Part shown: piece after piece, positions 33,176-37,611 of the stretch
How positions within the stretch are numbered: the stretch's first letter is position 1
Layout: each line of letters opens with the position of its first letter
NCBI GenBank assembly: GCA_007618135.1
Contig: PHFX01000167.1
Coordinates: forward strand, 1-37,611
Origin: Candidatus Brocadia sp. WS118
Lineage (GTDB): Bacteria; Planctomycetota; Brocadiia; Brocadiales; Brocadiaceae
Reading direction: 5' to 3'
Length of the DNA stretch: 37,611 nucleotides
Notes under the pieces: generated by a model
The model's input: only the letters and a program-made list of their open reading frames with translations
Databases searched by the model: none
What the model was told of the DNA's origin: nothing
Translations under genes and position numbers: made by a program

Positions 33176-34181
33176 ATGAATAAAGTCTTAGTTACCGGCG
33201 CTGCAGGTTTCATTGGTTTTCACTTATCTAAAAGATTGATTGCACTTGGAAAGGATGTTATTGGATTAGACAACCTCAATGATTACTACGATGTTAACCT
33301 TAAACTTGCCAGACTAAAACAGATCGAAGGTTACAAAATTCAGTTTATAAAACTCGACATTGCAAATCGGGAGGAAATCGTGAGGCTATTTCACGACAAT
33401 AAATTTGATATTGTGGTGAACCTTGCAGCCCAGGCAGGGGTAAGGTATTCTTTGAAAAATCCGCATGTTTATATAGAAAGCAACATTAATGGATTTGTGA
33501 ACGTTCTCGAAGGATGCGCAGCATGCCGTGAAACATCTTGTCTATGCCTCCTCAAGCTCTGTGTATGGGGCAAATACCAGGATGCCCTTTTCTGTCCATC
33601 ATAATGTTGATCATCCGGTATCTCTTTATGCTGCTACCAAGAAGGCGAATGAGCTTATGGCTCATACCTATTCGAGTTTGTATAAAATTCCCTGCACAGG
33701 GCTCAGATTTTTTACCGTTTACGGTCCGTGGGGTCGTCCGGATATGGCGTTATTCATTTTTACAAAGGCCATATGGGAAGGTAAACCCATTGATGTATTT
33801 AATTATGGCAAGATGCAAAGGGATTTTACCTATATTGATGATATTATCGAAGGCATGGTCAGGGTAATGGATAAAATTCCAGAACCAAATCCAAAATGGA
33901 GTGGTGATAATCCAGATACTGCGACGAGCTATGCGCCATATAAGCTGTATAATATAGGGAATAACAACCCGGTTGAGCTTATGCATTTTATTGAAGTACT
34001 GGAATCTTGTCTTGGTAAAAAGTCAAAGAAAAATCTCTTGCCGATTCAAGAGGGCGATGTACCTGCGACCTATGCAGATGTTGAAGATTTGACAAGAGAT
34101 GTGGGTTTTAAACCGTCAACTCCAATTGAAGAAGGCATTAAGAAGTTTGTGGGATGGTACAGGGAATATCACAAAGTGTAA
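33176..34181 (+). pseudogene. UDP-glucuronate 4-epimerase-like gene, frameshifted
   Basis: A short-chain dehydrogenase-type NAD-dependent epimerase of about 335 residues in two frames. The first frame has GAAGFIGFHLSKRL (NAD site) and NDYYDVNLKLARL, typical of UDP-glucuronate epimerases (CapI-like). The second has [18 protein letters not shown] (catalytic Y-x3-K), [17 protein letters not shown] and a normal C-terminus. The frames join near 33515-33530 (EGCA|HAVKH), where one extra base or a two-base loss breaks the gene. Apart from that it is complete. The enzyme would make UDP-galacturonate for the exopolysaccharide. A sequencing error is possible. Confidence 0.85.
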
Positions 34182-34246
34182 CTTTGCTGACTTGCACCAA
34201 GTATTAAATATAGATGGGGAGAATAGTTTCCTGGCGTCCTTAGTTT

Positions 34247-36124
34247 GTGCCGTGAAGTTAAGGAATACCGAAGTTCTTTAACATGCTGCAATAAAGATGA
34301 CAGACCAATGGGGGTGCTACCCATTGCGAAGTATCGGCAACGCCGTACAGGCGGGGTTGTCAAACCGCTCTACGCTGCAAAAGCTGTAAAGCCGATGTAG
34401 TGAACGGATAGAGAAAAGGTGGGGATAACTCATCAGGTGTGACTTTAAGAGATGAATGCAAATGAATCGCTGAAGAAGTAACGAAAACGCAGAAGTTGTC
34501 GGGCAAAATCGCATTGTGCTAAGGATGCAGAAACAAGCATAGCGGAGACCTGTTAACTGGCTATGTGCCCACCGTTATACAGGCGACATGACTTAAAGTT
34601 TGGCTTTAGTGCGGAACACGGGATATCCGTTTCAGGGTAACGGCTGCAAAAGGCGTGAAACGGAAGTCGGACTAAGCCGTAAGAGTGAAGATATTCCGCG
34701 AAAGCGGAAAGGAGCGAAGGGCTTAGGTTATTCAGTGCAATGTTCACTACAACAACCTTGCAAAAAAAAAGCGGGGGAAGATTAACAAATGAATATCCAC
34801 GTATGCAAAACAGTACCAATTGAGTACAGCCAGGTGGTAAACGCATACCGCAAGGTAAAGAAAGGCGGAAAGGCAGCAGGGATAGACAACGAAAGCTGGG
34901 AGAAGTTTGACCAGAATGTCGAGGGCAATCTCTATGTAATTTGGAATCGGATGTCCTCAGGAAGCTACCATCCCCAAGCTGTACGAGAGGTAGAAATACC
35001 GAAGAGGGACGGCAAAATGCGTAAATTAGGCATTCCAACACTACGCGACAGGATAGCACAGCAAGTAGTGAAGGACTACATGGAAAAGAGAATAGATAGA
35101 CTTTTCCACGAGAACTCCTATGGGTACAGACCATTGAAGAACGCACACCAAGCCATAGAACAAGTCAGACAGAACTGCTACAAGCAGGACTGGGTGATAG
35201 ATATGGACATAAGCAAGTTCTTTGATGAAATAGACCATGAGCTGATGATAAAAGCGGTAGAGCATGTCAGAGAGGAGAAATGGGTGAAGATGTACGTGGA
35301 GAGATGGTTAGGGATGGCGGTGCAAAAGCAAGACGGTACATTGCAACCACGAGCAGGAAAAGGGACGCGTGCCAGGGCGGCGTAATAAGCCCTTTACTTG
35401 CAAACCTCTATCTGCATTTCACGCTTGATGTGTGGCTATCCAAGCACTACCCGCAGGTGAACTTTGTAAGATACGCAGATGACGTCGTGGTACACTGTAC
35501 AAGCAAAGCAGAGGCGGAGAAAGTGCTGGAAGCGATAAGGCAGAGACTGGCAGAAGTAAAGCTGCAAATCAAAGAGGAAAAGACACGCATAGCGTATTGC
35601 AAGGATTACCGACGTAAAGCAAGGCATGAAGTGGTCAAATTTGAATTTCTGGGATTCAGCTATCAGCCGAGAGCAAGAAAGAGTAACAGAGACGGTAAGA
35701 GTTTTACAGCATTTGCAGCCGAGATAAGCCAGTCCAACCAGAAGCGAATACGGAAAGTAATCAGAGAAGTAAAACTCTGGGGTAACACGCAGGTGGAAAT
35801 CCAGGAAATTGCAAAACTCCTCAACGCCAAACTTCGAGGATGGATAGCGTATTATGGTAAGTACAGCATAAGAAGCCTAAGAAACACCTTGATGATGATA
35901 GACGGGAGACTCATCAAGTGGCTCAGGAAAAAGCACAAGAGTGGCTATAGAAAATCAGTGGAAAAACTCAATTCGATAAAACAAGCCTTCCCGGCGTTGT
36001 TTTATCACTGGAAAATGGGATACTGTTGAAGCGTATCAAGAATAACACGAGCCGTATGACGGGAGACTGTCACGTACGGTTCTGTGAGAGGCTTGGGGGT
36101 GAAACTCCCCCTTGCCTACTCGGC
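34247..36124 (+). mobile_element. Group II intron
   Basis: The 5' end begins GTGCCGTGAAG (GUGYG-like). A reverse transcriptase-maturase lies in domain IV. Domain V is a textbook 34-nt hairpin at 36049-36082 (GAGCCGTATGAC..., AGC triad, GAGA tetraloop). Domain VI (36087-36121) pairs GAGAGGC with GCCT-A-CTC, leaving a bulged A at 36118 as branch point. The exact 3' end is unsure: it lies a few bases after domain VI, where the usual terminal AY is not seen. The intron sits between the broken epimerase and wecB and abuts a type C repeat that lacks its left arm. Confidence 0.85.
34789..36029 (+). pseudogene. ltrA: Group II intron reverse transcriptase/maturase, frameshifted
   Basis: Together the two frames give a protein of about 413 residues. 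The first frame carries the RT fingers (KKGGKAAGIDNESW, REVEIPKRDGKMRKLGIPTLRDRIAQ, ENSYGYRP, WVIDMDISKFFDEIDH). The second has QGGVISPLLANLYLH, the catalytic VRYADD and a maturase domain ending FPALFYHW. They join near 35373, where one base is missing inside the expected GTPxQGG motif (ACG CG- TGC CAG). There is no HNH endonuclease domain. As written, the product would lack YADD and the intron could not move by itself. A sequencing error is possible; an AAAAGGG just upstream is a poor slippery site. Confidence 0.85.
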
Positions 36125-36148
36125 GTGAGACATTTTGTTTATTACAGA

Positions 36149-36254
36149 GTAGCGCGGGTGGTTCATCCCCCGCTTATTTTACCGACCACGTTCGTCCTCG
36201 ACTGCGATCGGGGAAGAGATCGGTGCTACATTTTTCAAAAAGCTAAATTGTTAC
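36149..36254. repeat. Type C element lacking its left arm
   Basis: The core GTAGCGCGGGTGG ... GATCGGTGCTAC (36149-36229) is followed by the right arm TTTTTCAAAAAGCTAAATTGTTAC cut at 36254. In place of the left arm is the end of the group II intron plus about 20 bp. Confidence 0.75.
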
Positions 36255-36335
36255 GAATTATTAAGTTTTTATCCTTTGAAATTCGGTATTCCCTGTTCTG
36301 CCTTCGATATTTAAAATCGGTGGAGTGAAAAGTTA

Positions 36336-37430
36336 TTGAAGATTGTAACAATTGTCGGGGCACGTCCCCAGTTTATTAAGGCTGCGGCAGTCAGCAGGGA
36401 GATTGCTAGACATCCTGATGTTACCGAAATTATTGTTCATACCGGGCAGCACTTTGACAAAAACATGTCCGATGTGTTTTTCGAGGAGATGCAGATACCA
36501 ACGCCCCGGTATCATTTAAATATAAACTCAATGAATCACGGCGCGATGACAGGTAAGATGCTGGAAGGAATAGAGCCTATTCTCCTGAAGGAAAAGCCTG
36601 ACTTTGTCATGGTATATGGTGATACCAATTCGACTCTTGCAGGCGCATTGGCAGCCAAGAAGCTCCATATCAGGGTTGTACACGTTGAGGCAGGACTAAG
36701 AAGCTTTAATATGCAAATGCCGGAAGAAATTAATAGAATCCTTACGGACAGAATAAGCGACATCCTCTGTTGTCCAACGGATAAGGCAGTAGAGAATTTG
36801 AAACAAGAAGGTTTTGAACATTTCCCCTCTAAAGTGATAAAGACTGGAGATGTCATGCAGGACGCGTCTCTTTATTACAACACCTTTTCGGCAGACAAAA
36901 GCGCGATAATCAACGACTTGGGATTGGCGGGACAGGATTTTACCCTTTGCACCATTCATCGGGCAGAAAACACAGATGATCCTGAGAGGCTCTCTGGCAT
37001 CTTTGCTGCACTCCATGAGATCAGTCTGGAGATGAAGGTCGTGTTGCCGCTTCACCCCAGAACCAGGAAAATTGCCGTTACCTTGGGTTTGATACCAGAA
37101 CTTATCAACTCACAACTGCTTATTGTCCCCCCGGTGGGTTACTTTGACATGATCGAACTTCTGAAAAATACCAGGATTGTTCTGACGGATAGTGGTGGTG
37201 TGCAAAAAGAAGCATTTTTCTTTTTAAAACCGTGTGTAACACTGCGGGACGAAACCGAGTGGGTAGAACTCGTTGATAAGGGGTTCAACGCATTAGCCGG
37301 TGCAGGGAAGGATAAGATAACGAATGCCTGCAGTGAAATGAAAGGAAAGCAGTTTGATTTTAATGTTGATATGTACGGAAGTGGCCGGGCGAGTAAAAAT
37401 ATAATAGAGGCGATCACGGAACACAGATGA
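36336..37430 (+). CDS. wecB: UDP-N-acetylglucosamine 2-epimerase (non-hydrolysing)
   Basis: This enzyme interconverts UDP-GlcNAc and UDP-ManNAc for surface polysaccharide synthesis. The 364 residues show VGARPQFIKAA at the start, HTGQHFD, VMVYGDTNSTLAGALAA, HVEAGLRSFNMQMPEEINR (catalytic Asp/Glu region), TIHRAENTD, LPLHPRT and TDSGGVQKEAFF. The start is TTG at 36336, with GGAG 10 nt ahead. It is the last gene of the exopolysaccharide locus in the window. Confidence 0.94.
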   Translation: MKIVTIVGARPQFIKAAAVSREIARHPDVTEIIVHTGQHFDKNMSDVFFEEMQIPTPRYHLNINSMNHGAMTGKMLEGIEPILLKEKPDFVMVYGDTNSTLAGALAAKKLHIRVVHVEAGLRSFNMQMPEEINRILTDRISDILCCPTDKAVENLKQEGFEHFPSKVIKTGDVMQDASLYYNTFSADKSAIINDLGLAGQDFTLCTIHRAENTDDPERLSGIFAALHEISLEMKVVLPLHPRTRKIAVTLGLIPELINSQLLIVPPVGYFDMIELLKNTRIVLTDSGGVQKEAFFFLKPCVTLRDETEWVELVDKGFNALAGAGKDKITNACSEMKGKQFDFNVDMYGSGRASKNIIEAITEHR

Positions 37431-37484
37431 ACACTGATGGATACAAATAAAGACAGGGTTTCCCTATTTTAATGTTAAGGAATT

Positions 37485-37611
37485 TCAATCCCGGAAAAAA
37501 TGAGTGCCGAACATGCGTTTTGTGACGGTTTTTGGGTCAAGGTTTTTGATGTTTGGTTTTACCTCATGAAAAAGATACGTTTTTCCCTGTTTGTCAGTAT
37601 AACGTACCGGG
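37485..37611 (-). CDS. Partial unknown protein, C-terminal end
   Basis: Reading in from the window edge on the minus strand, 42 codons are open and end at TGA (37487-37485): RYTDKQGKTYLFHEVKPNIK, then LDPKTVTKRMFGTHFFRD. The composition is protein-like (charged and aromatic residues spaced as in a folded domain). I do not recognise the family. It converges on wecB. Confidence 0.4.
   Translation of the reverse strand, partial: PVRYTDKQGKTYLFHEVKPNIKNLDPKTVTKRMFGTHFFRD

Noticed and set aside
34553-35146. 197-codon minus-strand ORF inside the group II intron
   Set aside because: It is antisense to the maturase and intron domains and has a composition unlike a real protein.
35360-35385. Programmed -1 frameshift in the maturase gene at AAAAGGG
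   Set aside because: The heptamer does not allow clean re-pairing in the A site, and the missing base falls inside a conserved motif; a simple one-base loss explains it better.
1-37611. CRISPR arrays, tRNA or rRNA genes
   Set aside because: No regularly spaced repeats and no cloverleaf or T-loop motifs were found by eye; the many repeats are dispersed inverted pairs, not arrays.

Overview
The window looks like a piece of a Gram-negative bacterial chromosome rich in dispersed repeats. It combines housekeeping genes (his, gcv, proS, ndk), a selenocysteine-type formate dehydrogenase, a c-di-GMP-linked exopolysaccharide cluster, and intergenic spaces packed with small palindromic repeats. My best guess is an anammox-type planctomycete (Candidatus Brocadiales). 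That is an inference from gene style and repeat content; no rRNA or anammox-specific gene is present to prove it.

Left part (1-15650, mostly minus strand). A secreted PQQ-type beta-propeller protein comes first. The histidine genes hisD-hisC (ATGA overlap) and hisB follow, and a near-consensus sigma-70 promoter with a 9-bp inverted repeat at its -10 lies upstream of hisD. Next are ndk with a DUF4416 gene, proS, two decayed Fic genes separated by a REP-associated tyrosine transposase (RAYT), gcvH/gcvT with a YkgJ-type cysteine-cluster gene, two membrane-anchored coiled-coil/TPR genes, and a ThiI-like PP-loop ATPase.

Middle part (15966-21839, plus strand). A MEMO-family gene is followed by one formate dehydrogenase gene that reads through an in-frame TGA. 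The TGA sits in the Sec active-site context, and a SECIS hairpin with a GGTCT loop lies 18 nt downstream. A strong intrinsic terminator closes the gene. A PocR-domain sigma-54 activator follows, preceded by a 58-bp inverted-repeat region and a promoter candidate.

Right part (22344-37430, plus strand). This is an exopolysaccharide locus with three separate c-di-GMP connections: a STAS-PilZ protein; a GEMM-I riboswitch whose 3' side is part of a terminator stem; and a Wzz/BY-kinase with a DUF4388/MshEN-like module inserted between its Walker A' and Walker B motifs. The riboswitch leads into a 1014-residue fusion of a membrane NDP-sugar 4,6-dehydratase with an HprK-like P-loop kinase. A Wza-type export protein, an orphan ABC ATPase, a frameshifted UDP-glucuronate epimerase, a frameshifted group II intron and wecB complete the locus. 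A remnant of a nucleotide-sugar dehydrogenase lies just before the epimerase.

Repeats. At least a dozen inverted pairs begin GTAG and end CTAC, as expected of REP/BIME elements moved by RAYT transposases. Seven of them lie within a second, outer layer of about 24-bp inverted repeats (GTAACAATTTAG...); one of these seven has lost its left arm. A C-run palindrome family (AATTAGGCCTTCGGC...) occurs four times intergenically and once inside the coding sequence of the Wza-like gene.
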